Below, piece by piece: positions 24,145 through 31,877 of a DNA stretch of 64,000 nucleotides. A program made the position numbers and the translations under genes. Positions within the stretch are counted from its first letter, which is position 1. Each line of letters begins with the position of its first letter. Where the stretch lies: contig NZ_WUWM01000027.1 of NCBI RefSeq assembly GCF_009846885.1, positions 1-64,000 of the forward strand, in the 5' to 3' direction. The stretch is from Paenibacillus puerhi (GTDB taxonomy: Bacteria; Bacillota; Bacilli; Paenibacillales; NBRC-103111). The notes beneath the pieces are model-generated. The model had not been told where the DNA came from and made no database searches. It was given only the letters and a program-made list of their open reading frames with translations.

Positions 24145-24585
24145 ATGATAGAACGTGAACCGCATATCGAACGATTCGAACGGTCGTTTTTCGCCTTGTT
24201 CCGCAAGTTAGGCCCCGAGCTTGGTGTTCGCGGGGATATTTCGCTCACCGGTCCCCAGACGATGATGCTCTACACCCTTCATAAGATGGGGCCTTGTCCC
24301 GGCGGCAAGCTCGCCCAGAAGATGGAGGTTACGCCGAGCGCCATTACGGTGATGATCGAACGGCTTGTTCAGCAAGGCCTGGTGGAGCGTACCCATGATG
24401 AGCATGACCGCCGGATTGTTAGGCTATCCATAACGGAGAAGGGCTCGGACACGCTGCAGCGTCTGCGAGTCATCCGGGACGAAACCTTAAAGCGGTATTT
24501 ATCCTATATAGAGCCGGATGAGCTTGAAGCTTTCCTATCTATCTTCGAAAAAATGGTCAAGCACGTGGAAGAAGAGCAGTTGTAG
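24145..24585 (+). CDS. MarR family transcriptional regulator
   Basis: A 146-residue winged-helix regulator. The recognition region is GGKLAQKMEVTPSAITVMIERLVQQGLVERTHDEHDRRIVRLSITEKG, with the D-x-R-D wing. MarR proteins respond to phenolics, drugs or oxidants by releasing DNA. A perfect AT-rich palindrome lies in the promoter. The gene ends 8 bases from the convergent XRE regulator. No exporter is adjacent, so the target may be itself or a distant gene. Confidence 0.88.
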   Translation: MIEREPHIERFERSFFALFRKLGPELGVRGDISLTGPQTMMLYTLHKMGPCPGGKLAQKMEVTPSAITVMIERLVQQGLVERTHDEHDRRIVRLSITEKGSDTLQRLRVIRDETLKRYLSYIEPDELEAFLSIFEKMVKHVEEEQL

Positions 24586-24593
24586 AACTCCTC

Positions 24594-25448
24594 TCATCTG
24601 CTTCTGCGTTCCATGACATGCTTCAATTTGACCGCCGTATCCGAGCCGGGAGAAGGCGTGTACACGCTCATACGCAAGTCAGTCTGGCCCTGAACCTGGA
24701 GCGAACTGAGATCGAAAAGCATTTTGCCCGCTTTGGCATGACGGAATTCGATGAACACCTCAGGTGCAGGGCTTACATCGTTACGGTTCCAGATCGACAT
24801 AAAATCCGGATTCTGCTTGCTAAGACGTTCAATAAATTCCCCGTACCACGGATCTCCTACATAGCGGCCGTAATAATAGCGGAAGATGGCTAGAAAGCCG
24901 CAAACAAACTCATACCAATTTACAGCCAAGGCACGAAACTCTTTGCGGGTGAACAACAGCCAGATCAAATTTCTCTCCTCTGAAGGAACTAGATTAAAAT
25001 CCATAAATACCGCGGCTGCCGCTTCGTTCCATCCGACAATCTGACAGCGCCGATCCGAGATGATGGCCGGACATGAAGATAGCTCCGTCAGCAGGATTTG
25101 CAGCGACGGAGGGATGGACGCTACCACCTCCCACCCAGAAGCCCCGGCGGCAGGCTGGATCGGCTGCTCGGTCGCCAGCATCAACAAATACTGCCTTTCA
25201 TCGTCATTCAGCCGCAAAGCGGAAGCGATGCATTCCAGCACCTGAGGCGATACGGTAATCTCCCTCCCCTGCTCAAGCCACGTATACCAGGTCGTGCTTA
25301 CTCCGGCCAGTTGGGCAACCTCTTCACGGCGAAGGCCCGGTGTACGCCTTCTGGTACCCGCTGGCATCCCCACATCGACAGGCTGCAAGCGAGCCCGGTG
25401 GGAAATCAGAAATTCAGCTAGCGCTGACAAACGCGCATCCTTATTCAC
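24594..25448 (-). CDS. XRE-family regulator with MmyB-like ligand domain
   Basis: A 284-residue protein. An N-terminal helix-turn-helix (RRTPGLRREEVAQLAGVSTTWYTWLEQGRE, about residues 29-58) is followed by a PAS-like MmyB domain (CQIVGWNEAAAAVFMDFN and ERNLIWLLF). In actinomycetes and bacilli such regulators control oxidoreductases or lipid genes and bind fatty-acid-like ligands. Here it is divergent from a fabF paralogue across a 148-bp gap containing palindromes. It is a plausible regulator of that gene and of itself. Confidence 0.85.
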   Translation of the reverse strand: MNKDARLSALAEFLISHRARLQPVDVGMPAGTRRRTPGLRREEVAQLAGVSTTWYTWLEQGREITVSPQVLECIASALRLNDDERQYLLMLATEQPIQPAAGASGWEVVASIPPSLQILLTELSSCPAIISDRRCQIVGWNEAAAAVFMDFNLVPSEERNLIWLLFTRKEFRALAVNWYEFVCGFLAIFRYYYGRYVGDPWYGEFIERLSKQNPDFMSIWNRNDVSPAPEVFIEFRHAKAGKMLFDLSSLQVQGQTDLRMSVYTPSPGSDTAVKLKHVMERRSR

Positions 25449-25495
25449 GGCTGGAGTCCTCCCTATTTGCGAGCTACAATCTTATCATGTTAACC

Positions 25496-25568
25496 ATTAT
25501 ACCAGGATAAACAACAACTTGTAATAGGATAAGGCATGTGCCATTATCAAGAATAGGATCTGGTCCTA
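25496..25568. promoter_or_regulatory. Divergent promoters of the XRE regulator and fabF
   Basis: For the regulator (minus): TTACAA (25519-25524 as TTGTAA), 17 bases, TATAAT (25496-25501). For fabF (plus): the same TTGTAA as -35 and CATTAT (25542-25547) after 17 bases. The palindromes GGCATGTGCC (25533-25542) and TAGGA-TCTGG-TCCTA (25554-25568) lie on the fabF side and are candidate XRE operators. Confidence 0.55.
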
Positions 25569-25596
25569 ATATCAACCCAAAGGAGGCTGATGCTTT

Positions 25597-26835
25597 ATGG
25601 TACCAAGAGTTGTTGTCACTGGAATGGGTGTCATAAGTCCAATCGGTCAATCTGTCGAAACGTTCTGGGACTCACTCACGTCCGGACGATCCGGGATCCG
25701 TACGATTGACTCCTTCGATGCTTCCCCCTACAAAGTCCGAATCGCCGGAGCCGTCCGGGACTTTGATCCCGAAACCGTCATAGACCGGCGCGAAGCGCGG
25801 AGGATGGACCGGTACTGTCAGCTTGCAGTCGCGGCAGCCCGGCAAGCCGTTAAGGATGCCGGGCTCGACATCTCAGAGCGCAATGCGAGGCGCGTCGGCG
25901 TCTATATCGGGACCGGGGTAGGCGGTCTCCAGACGATGCTCGACAACTACAAGACGCTACTGGAGCGCGGGCCCGGAAGGGTCAGTCCCGCCGTTGTACC
26001 GATGATGATCGCCAACATGGCTGCCGCTCAGGTCAGTATAATGACGGGCGCCAAGGGCCCCACCCTTGCACCGGTCACCGCTTGCGCGACGGGCAACACC
26101 GCGATCGGCGAGGCATTCAAACTCATTCAGCGGGGCGGAGCCGACACCGTAATAGCCGGAGGCACGGAATCGACGACCCATGGGCTTGCCTTGGCCGGGT
26201 TCGGCAATGCATCTGCCGCATCTACGAGGAATGACGCCCCCGAGAAGGCAAGCCGACCGTTCGATGCCGGGCGAGACGGCTTCGTCATGGCCGAGGGCTC
26301 CGGCGTACTTGTGCTGGAAGCCCTTGATCATGCGCTGGCGCGGGGCGCCCGGATCTATGCCGAGATCGTCGGCTATGCCTCTACCTCGGATGCCTATCAT
26401 ATGGTCGCTCCCGATCCGGAAGGTCTCAGTGCGAGCGCCGCGATGACACTGGCTCTCGAGGATGCGGGTCTGCCCCCTGAGGCGGTAGACCATATTAATG
26501 CCCATGCGACCGGCACTCAGCTTGGCGATCTGGCGGAGACCGTCGCCGTGAAGACGGCATTCGGCAAGCATGCTTACCGCATCCCGATCACGGCGAATAA
26601 ATCCATGCTAGGCCACATGCTGGGTGCGGCCGGAGGCGTGGAGGCGATCGCGCTGATTCAGACGATTCGCCATGGACTTATCCCCCCAACGATCAATCTG
26701 GATCATCCGGACCCGGACTGCGATCTGGACTATGTGCCTCATACGGCACGCCGTGCGGAGGTCGATGTAGGACTGTCCAACTCCGTCGGCTTTGGGGGAC
26801 ATAATGCCATGCTTGTTCTTCGCGGTTACCGCTAA
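25597..26835 (+). CDS. fabF: 3-oxoacyl-[acyl-carrier-protein] synthase II
   Basis: A 412-residue condensing enzyme that elongates acyl-ACP with malonyl-ACP. The nucleophile is Cys163 (TACATG), and the decarboxylation histidines are His303 (NAHATGT) and His340 (NKSMLGH, with Lys335). The FabF-like gating FGG is near the C-terminus (VGFGGHN). It stands alone and not in a fab operon, so it is probably a second FabF for a special or regulated chain-length need. A strong AAAGGAGG precedes the start. The XRE/MmyB regulator is transcribed divergently. Confidence 0.9.
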   Translation: MVPRVVVTGMGVISPIGQSVETFWDSLTSGRSGIRTIDSFDASPYKVRIAGAVRDFDPETVIDRREARRMDRYCQLAVAAARQAVKDAGLDISERNARRVGVYIGTGVGGLQTMLDNYKTLLERGPGRVSPAVVPMMIANMAAAQVSIMTGAKGPTLAPVTACATGNTAIGEAFKLIQRGGADTVIAGGTESTTHGLALAGFGNASAASTRNDAPEKASRPFDAGRDGFVMAEGSGVLVLEALDHALARGARIYAEIVGYASTSDAYHMVAPDPEGLSASAAMTLALEDAGLPPEAVDHINAHATGTQLGDLAETVAVKTAFGKHAYRIPITANKSMLGHMLGAAGGVEAIALIQTIRHGLIPPTINLDHPDPDCDLDYVPHTARRAEVDVGLSNSVGFGGHNAMLVLRGYR

Positions 26836-26841
26836 TCACAA

Positions 26842-26881
26842 AAAGCCGTGCTTCCCATGAATGGACGGGAAGCACGGCTTT
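26842..26881. terminator. Bidirectional terminator between fabF and padR
   Basis: A 15-bp perfect stem (AAAGCCGTGCTTCCC and its complement) with T runs on both strands separates convergent genes. Confidence 0.9.
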
Positions 26882-26905
26882 ACTAGTCAAGCGCCTCTTC
26901 TTTTC

Positions 26906-27469
26906 TTAGTCTTCGATCGGCAAACCGCGCAGCCTCAGACGATCCTGACCCGCGTCGGCAGTCAGTCTCTCCAGCCAGCGAAGCTCGACCTGAGCATGCT
27001 CCATACGTCCCTTCATCATATGCAGAACACTGCGCGATACATCGGGAATATGGCTTTCATATACCTCGCTCAGTACAGCAAGGATATGCCGCTGTTCCTC
27101 TACCTTGGCCAGAAGCAAGTTGTGAATTCGTTGTTGATCCCCATATTTGGCAAAGGCGAGCGCCGCATACAGCGGATGGTACACGGTCTTGGTTTCCTCG
27201 AACTGCTCTTCCAGCAGCTCCTGAAACAGCTGCTTGCCCGCATTCGTAATCCGGTATACCGTCCGTTCAGGTCGACCTCCGCTGTCCTTGTACGTTATCG
27301 CCTGCTTGACGGCTCCTGTCTTAGCAAGCGTTTCGATTGCATAATACAAAGAGCCTTCCTGCATCTTAATATAGTGGAGCATATTCCGCTCTTTCATCTT
27401 CTGCCGCATCTCGTAAGGATGGCTGTCCGCTTCCATCAACAGCCCCAGTATAACAAGCTTCATGGACAT
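26906..27469 (-). CDS. PadR family transcriptional regulator
   Basis: A 187-residue PadR-type repressor. The winged helix MKLVILGLLMEADSHPYEMRQKM, EGSLYYAIETLAKTGAV and GGRPERTVYRIT (about residues 3-80) is followed by a helical dimerisation domain. It lies 11 bases after the DHA2 exporter gene in one operon, the usual exporter-repressor pairing. The palindrome ACTCAAATTTGAGT at the operon promoter is its likely operator. Ligands are probably the exporter's substrates. Confidence 0.88.
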   Translation of the reverse strand: MSMKLVILGLLMEADSHPYEMRQKMKERNMLHYIKMQEGSLYYAIETLAKTGAVKQAITYKDSGGRPERTVYRITNAGKQLFQELLEEQFEETKTVYHPLYAALAFAKYGDQQRIHNLLLAKVEEQRHILAVLSEVYESHIPDVSRSVLHMMKGRMEHAQVELRWLERLTADAGQDRLRLRGLPIED

Positions 27470-27480
27470 AGACGACTGGC

Positions 27481-29040
27481 CTACATATGCCCATGCTGCG
27501 GAGACGGCGCATCGCCCTCTCCCGGCTTACCGGAGCTTTTCCCACCTGGAGAAAGCTCCAATCTCGACTTGCCCAGCAGCAGCACGAAGATAAAAGCAAC
27601 TATCGCGATAGCGATCGATACCTGGAAGACAAACGCGATCGAATCCGCCAAGCCAAGAATCAGCTTATCGAGCACCGGCTTAGGAACCGCCTGGCGGAAT
27701 TGTTCGCTCAGCAGCGCTTGCGGATTTGCCGGGGCTTGGCTGGTAGCATTACCCGGCAGCAGCTCAGCGATGCGCTCCCTCAGCGCGTAAGACTGTACCG
27801 TACCAAGCACGGTCACTCCCACGGCCGAGCCGATCGAACGGAAGAAGGAAACGAGCGACGTCACAACCCCGCGGTATTCGAAGCTGACGCTTTGAACCGA
27901 GGATATGGAGATAACCGGAAACTGGGCGCCGATACCAAGGCCTAGCATGATCATATATAGCGTGACCAGATAGCGCGGCGTCTCTATGGAAATAGTTCCG
28001 AGAAGTATAGTGGCAACAAGCAGCAGGGTCGCCGAGCATAGCATGATACTGCGATACGAGGCATTCGCCAGGAAGCGCCCGCCGATGGCGCTGCTGGCTA
28101 CCACCCCCAGCATCATCGGAGTAAGCACGAGTCCCGCGCTCGTCGCCGAGCCTTGGAATACGCCTTGGATAAACAGCGGAATATAGGTCGCGGCCGAGAT
28201 CATCAGCGTTCCATAGAAGAAGCTGACCCCCATACTTGCCGTGAACAGCTTGGAGCGAAACAACTGGAAGGGCACGATCGGCGCCGAAGCCCGGCGTTCG
28301 ATGAAGTAAAACAACACGAGCAGTACAACGGCTGCCGCAAACATGCCGATGATAGGCGCCGATACCCAGTCATATTCCTTGCCGCCAAGCTCTAGGCCAA
28401 GCATCAAGGAAATGATCGCTGCCGTGAAAGCCAGAGTGCCGAGCCAATCGATCTTCTGATTCGGATTTTTCGGCAGAACCGGATGGTAGCATAAGGAGAT
28501 CAGCACCAACGACAGAATGCCCAGCGGTAAATTAATGTAGAAAATCCACTGCCAATTGACATAGTCGGTGAAATACGCGCCGGCCAGCGGTCCAAGCACG
28601 CTCGATATTCCAAAAACGGCTCCGAACAGCCCCTGCATTTTGCCCCGCTTCTCAGGCGGAAAAATATCGAATACGATGGCAAAGGTAATGGGCATCATCG
28701 CACCGCCGCCAATCCCCTGGATCGCACGGTAGATGATCAATTGCAGCATCGAATCGGATGTTCCGCACAGGGCGGAGCCAATCATGAAAACAACGAGTCC
28801 GATCAGGAAAAACAGCTTGCGTCCGTACATATCCCCAAGCTTGCCGAAGATAGGCATCGCCACGACGTTAGCGATCAAGTAGGCGGAGAATACCCACACG
28901 AATTGCTCCAGTCCGCCTAGCTCTCCGAGAATAGTGGGCATGGCCGTCGAGACGATCGTCTGATCCAGCGAAGCAAGGAGCAGCGCCAGCATTAGCCCCG
29001 TTACCGTCCACGGGATATTGGACTTTTTATTCACTTCCAT
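27481..29040 (-). CDS. DHA2-family MFS exporter (EmrB/QacA type)
   Basis: A 519-residue exporter with 14 predicted membrane segments. The family signature LDQTIVSTAMPTILGELGG is in helix 1, motif A is GKLGDMYGRKLFFL, and motif C includes SSVLGPLAGAYFTDYVNWQWIFYINLPLG. The soluble C-terminus is short and ends in a Gly/Ser/Pro tail. It is the first gene of an operon with padR. The promoter (TTGATT, 16 bases, TATAAT) contains a perfect palindrome in its spacer, so expression is probably inducible. The substrate is likely a drug or antimicrobial, but unproven. Confidence 0.9.
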   Translation of the reverse strand: MEVNKKSNIPWTVTGLMLALLLASLDQTIVSTAMPTILGELGGLEQFVWVFSAYLIANVVAMPIFGKLGDMYGRKLFFLIGLVVFMIGSALCGTSDSMLQLIIYRAIQGIGGGAMMPITFAIVFDIFPPEKRGKMQGLFGAVFGISSVLGPLAGAYFTDYVNWQWIFYINLPLGILSLVLISLCYHPVLPKNPNQKIDWLGTLAFTAAIISLMLGLELGGKEYDWVSAPIIGMFAAAVVLLVLFYFIERRASAPIVPFQLFRSKLFTASMGVSFFYGTLMISAATYIPLFIQGVFQGSATSAGLVLTPMMLGVVASSAIGGRFLANASYRSIMLCSATLLLVATILLGTISIETPRYLVTLYMIMLGLGIGAQFPVISISSVQSVSFEYRGVVTSLVSFFRSIGSAVGVTVLGTVQSYALRERIAELLPGNATSQAPANPQALLSEQFRQAVPKPVLDKLILGLADSIAFVFQVSIAIAIVAFIFVLLLGKSRLELSPGGKSSGKPGEGDAPSPQHGHM

Positions 29041-29082
29041 CTTCGATCCTCCGTTACCTCTGAATAATTTAAAGATAAAACG

Positions 29083-29110
29083 ATTATACTCAAATTTGAG
29101 TAATAATCAA
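29083..29110 (-). promoter_or_regulatory. Promoter and PadR-type operator of the exporter operon
   Basis: On the minus strand TTGATT (29105-29110) and TATAAT (29083-29088) are 16 bases apart. The perfect 14-bp palindrome ACTCAAATTTGAGT (29088-29101) fills the spacer, so bound repressor would block polymerase directly. Confidence 0.75.
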
Positions 29111-29140
29111 GCGCTATAAATGGGAAGCCTGTCCCCCTGT

Positions 29141-29169
29141 TTGCCCTTCCCTTTCCATTATCATATAAT
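29141..29169 (+). promoter_or_regulatory. Promoter of the LysR gene
   Basis: TTGCCC (29141-29146), 17 bases, TATAAT (29164-29169), about 50 bases before the GTG start. Confidence 0.65.
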
Positions 29170-29219
29170 TAAATGTGACTTGATAGCGCACGTTCACGCC
29201 TTTGGAGAGGAGGTACGAC

Positions 29220-30122
29220 GTGAACCTGAACCAACTGGAGACGCTCATTACCATTTCCAAAACCATGAGCTTTCGCAAAGCCGGTGAATTGCTGAATTTG
29301 ACCCAGCCGGCCGTATCCGCCCAGATCAAGAGTCTGGAGGATGAGTTCAAGACCGTGCTGATCGACAGAAATCAACCCGTCACCCTAACCGATAGCGGCC
29401 GCGTATTTCTGGATCATGCCGAGATGATCCTGCAGACTGTCGAGGACCTTAAGCAGCGGCTGGCTGATTTGAACCAGACGCCCCAGGGACATATCCATCT
29501 GGGCACTACGACTTCCATCGCCATGCAGATCCTGCCCCGGGTGCTGTCCTACTTTCAAAATCAGTTTCCGCTGATCAAGACTACGATCCATTCCATGTCG
29601 ACCTCGCAGATCATGCAAAGCGTCGAAAATGGAGCGATCGACATCGGCATCACGTACTTGTTCGAGAAGCAAGCTACCCTGGAGAGCTCGGTGCTCTACT
29701 ACGACACCTTCGAGCTGACCGTATCGCCCCAGCATCCGCTTGCCCGCTTCTCTCATGTACCTATCGAGAAGCTTCATGATCTGCCTCTCATCATGCTGTC
29801 CCCGGAGACGGCCGGTCGGCGGTTTGTCGACCAAGTGTTCAAGCTTCTGCATATAGCCCCGCAGACCGTTATGGAGCTGTCCAGCAGCGAAGAAGTGAAA
29901 AGGATGGTAGAGCTGAATCTTGGAGCTGCCATCATATCGAAGCTCTCTATCCAGAATGAGCTGAGAATGGGAACTTTGAAAATGGTTAAGGTCAATGAGC
30001 TGGAAATCAGCCATCCTGTCGGTGTCGTGTATAAGTCGGGCCGTTACTTGAGCTCGGCGCTGCATCAGTTCCTGCTTGACCTGAAGGGCATGCAGGAAAT
30101 CCAATTCATAGGTTCGGAGTGA
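29220..30122 (+). CDS. LysR family transcriptional regulator
   Basis: A 300-residue LysR regulator. The N-terminal winged helix reads LETLITISKTMSFRKAGELLNLTQPAVSAQIKSLE. The effector domain from about residue 90 begins GHIHLGTTTSIAMQILPRVL. I chose the GTG at 29220 because GAGAGGAGG lies 6 bases upstream; the TTG at 29202 overlaps that site. It is divergent from the exporter-padR operon and 9 bases ahead of a PHP-domain phosphatase gene, with which it is probably co-transcribed. The effector is unknown. Confidence 0.87.
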   Translation: MNLNQLETLITISKTMSFRKAGELLNLTQPAVSAQIKSLEDEFKTVLIDRNQPVTLTDSGRVFLDHAEMILQTVEDLKQRLADLNQTPQGHIHLGTTTSIAMQILPRVLSYFQNQFPLIKTTIHSMSTSQIMQSVENGAIDIGITYLFEKQATLESSVLYYDTFELTVSPQHPLARFSHVPIEKLHDLPLIMLSPETAGRRFVDQVFKLLHIAPQTVMELSSSEEVKRMVELNLGAAIISKLSIQNELRMGTLKMVKVNELEISHPVGVVYKSGRYLSSALHQFLLDLKGMQEIQFIGSE

Positions 30123-30131
30123 GCATACGCC

Positions 30132-30938
30132 ATGAAATTCGACTTACATACGCATCATGAACGTTGTGGTCACGCGGTCGGTACGATCCGCGATTATGTA
30201 GAGGCCGGCATTCGTCACGGCCTGCAGGTTATCGGCATCAGCGACCATTCGCCCTATTTTGCAAGCAGCGAGGAGCAGGCCCAGCCTGGCATCGCTATGG
30301 CCAAGAGCGAGTTCAGCCGTTATGTAGACGAAGTATTGAAGCTGAAAGCCGAGTATGCAGGGCGTATCGATGTCCTGCTTGGTGTGGAATCCGACTATTT
30401 CCCCGAGCATGCCGAGATCTATCAGGCGATCTACGAGCAGTACCCGTTCGACTATATCATCGGCTCGGTTCATCTGTCGGGAGGGGTTAGCATCTTCAAC
30501 CGCAAGCGCTGGAAAGGCTTATCCGAGCAGCAGCAGATTGAACAAAAGGAGATTTACTATGATCTGATCGAACAGTCTGCCCGCAGCGGCATGTTCCAGA
30601 TCCTCGGTCATATTGACGCTATGCGCGGCTTCTACCCCGCCTTCACGGAAATTAAGACCGAAGCCGTCGAGCGGACGCTCAAGGTCATCGGCGAGAACGG
30701 GGTTGCCATCGAAATCAACACATCGGGTAAAACAAAGGATTGCGGCGGATGGTACCCGATCCATGAAGTTCTGGAGAGAGCCTTCCACTATAAGGTGCCC
30801 GTCACCTTTGGCTCCGATGCCCATGTACCGGAACGGGTCGGCGACGATTGGGAAGAAGTGGCCGCTACGCTCAAAGCCATCGGTTATCGCGAGTGGGTGT
30901 ATTTCAAGGAGAAGCGCCCACACAGCGTGCCGTTGTAG
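30132..30938 (+). CDS. PHP-domain histidinol-phosphatase (HisJ-like)
   Basis: A 268-residue PHP-family metallophosphatase. Metal ligands are visible in DLHTHHERCGHA (residues 4-15), ISDHSPY, GVESDYFP, GSVHL and the closing GSDAHVPERVG. Length and layout match HisK/HisJ of Bacillales, which dephosphorylates L-histidinol phosphate in histidine synthesis. No other his gene is nearby. It follows the LysR gene closely. A related polyphosphatase function is possible. Confidence 0.85.
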   Translation: MKFDLHTHHERCGHAVGTIRDYVEAGIRHGLQVIGISDHSPYFASSEEQAQPGIAMAKSEFSRYVDEVLKLKAEYAGRIDVLLGVESDYFPEHAEIYQAIYEQYPFDYIIGSVHLSGGVSIFNRKRWKGLSEQQQIEQKEIYYDLIEQSARSGMFQILGHIDAMRGFYPAFTEIKTEAVERTLKVIGENGVAIEINTSGKTKDCGGWYPIHEVLERAFHYKVPVTFGSDAHVPERVGDDWEEVAATLKAIGYREWVYFKEKRPHSVPL

Positions 30939-30966
30939 AGACCGAACGAAAAACCAATCTTAACAT

Positions 30967-31018
30967 AAAGGGGCTGACATTCCCCGCAGAAGCTCTTCTG
31001 CGGAGTGTCAGCCCCTTT
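30967..31018 (+). terminator. Terminator of the LysR-PHP unit
   Basis: The 13-bp stem AAAGGGGCTGACA / TGTCAGCCCCTTT encloses a second CCGCAGAAG/CTTCTGCGG helix and ends in GTTTGG. Confidence 0.85.
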
Positions 31019-31051
31019 GTTTGGTTGGCTTGGCATAGCATGCCGCCACTT

Positions 31052-31609
31052 CTAATGGCGTCCTTTCGGTTTGTAGCCATCTCTGTCGTGTCTGGACGAT
31101 GATAAGACACGTCCGCCGAGGCGTCCGGAGCGTTCGGGATGTACGGAGCGTCTGGTCCCCTTATGGGTAGAATGCCGTTTTAAGGACGCTGTTTTCGCCA
31201 GTCCTCCCAAGCCAAAGCCTCCCCCGAACAGTTTGAATATCGGGCCGAACTGCCTGAAGATCGTTACCATCTTCTGCACCTTGCCCATCGTGGACAGAAT
31301 ACCGTCCAGCCCGCCCATGCGGTTGAATAGCGTCATGAAATCGCCGCCACCCGACGCCCCTACGCCTGCGCCCACGCCTGCGCCAGCCGCAAGACTTTCC
31401 CTCTCAGTCCCTAACACACCCCTACCCAGAGCTGTCGTCTGTCCATCTTGTTCGTATGGAGAGAATAGACCTTGTATTTCAGCGGTGTTTATCCGGGGCT
31501 GCGGCTTTGCAATTCTCGGCTTGCGGACCGTCCGGCTGCCAGTACCCGCGCGTCCTGCCGCAGAGGAGGAAGCACGATGCCGCCCGGATGCGCGTTGTTG
31601 TTTACTCAT
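31052..31609 (-). CDS. YqfQ-like protein
   Basis: A 185-residue basic protein. The N-terminal 60 residues are disordered and rich in Arg, Ser and Ala. A glycine-rich stretch leads to GGLDGILSTMGKVQKMVTIFRQFGPIFKLF, which resembles the conserved core of YqfQ/VrrA-type proteins of Bacillales. The C-terminus is again basic (HSTHKGTRRSVHPERSGR). YqfQ proteins are associated with spores or the cell surface in some species; the function is unknown. The start at 31609 has AAGGAAGG upstream; an in-frame ATG at 31639 is possible. Confidence 0.6.
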   Translation of the reverse strand: MSKQQRASGRHRASSSAAGRAGTGSRTVRKPRIAKPQPRINTAEIQGLFSPYEQDGQTTALGRGVLGTERESLAAGAGVGAGVGASGGGDFMTLFNRMGGLDGILSTMGKVQKMVTIFRQFGPIFKLFGGGFGLGGLAKTASLKRHSTHKGTRRSVHPERSGRLGGRVLSSSRHDRDGYKPKGRH

Positions 31610-31639
31610 ACGCTGTACACCCTTCCTTCTACGTTCCAA

Positions 31640-31832
31640 CGGTTCTTTTTACCGTACCGCCTTTATCCGATGGCCCTACTTCAGCATATGTCCTTCTTGA
31701 GGCGTACGTTTGGGTCCATTCCCCAGGCTCAGACAAAATAGGTAGTTGACCTCCGAGCGAGATCCGAAACCGGAACTTGGGAAGACCACAGGGAGGAGGA
31801 CTCTTTGAGCAAGATTGGGGATCAACCCCATG
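31640..31832. other. Non-coding gap between YqfQ-like gene and ptsI
   Basis: No supported gene lies here. The stretch is GC-balanced and has no clear promoter. The shorter frames across it have no ribosome binding sites. A small RNA cannot be excluded. Confidence 0.4.
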
Positions 31833-31870
31833 GAAAACTCCCCGACAGCTTGAGCCATCGGGGAGTTTTC
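31833..31870 (-). terminator. Terminator of the fructose PTS operon
   Basis: The 13-bp stem GAAAACTCCCCGA / TCGGGGAGTTTTC lies 8 bases past the ptsI stop. On the minus strand a short T run lies at the hairpin end. Confidence 0.85.
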
Positions 31871-31877
31871 ATGAAGT

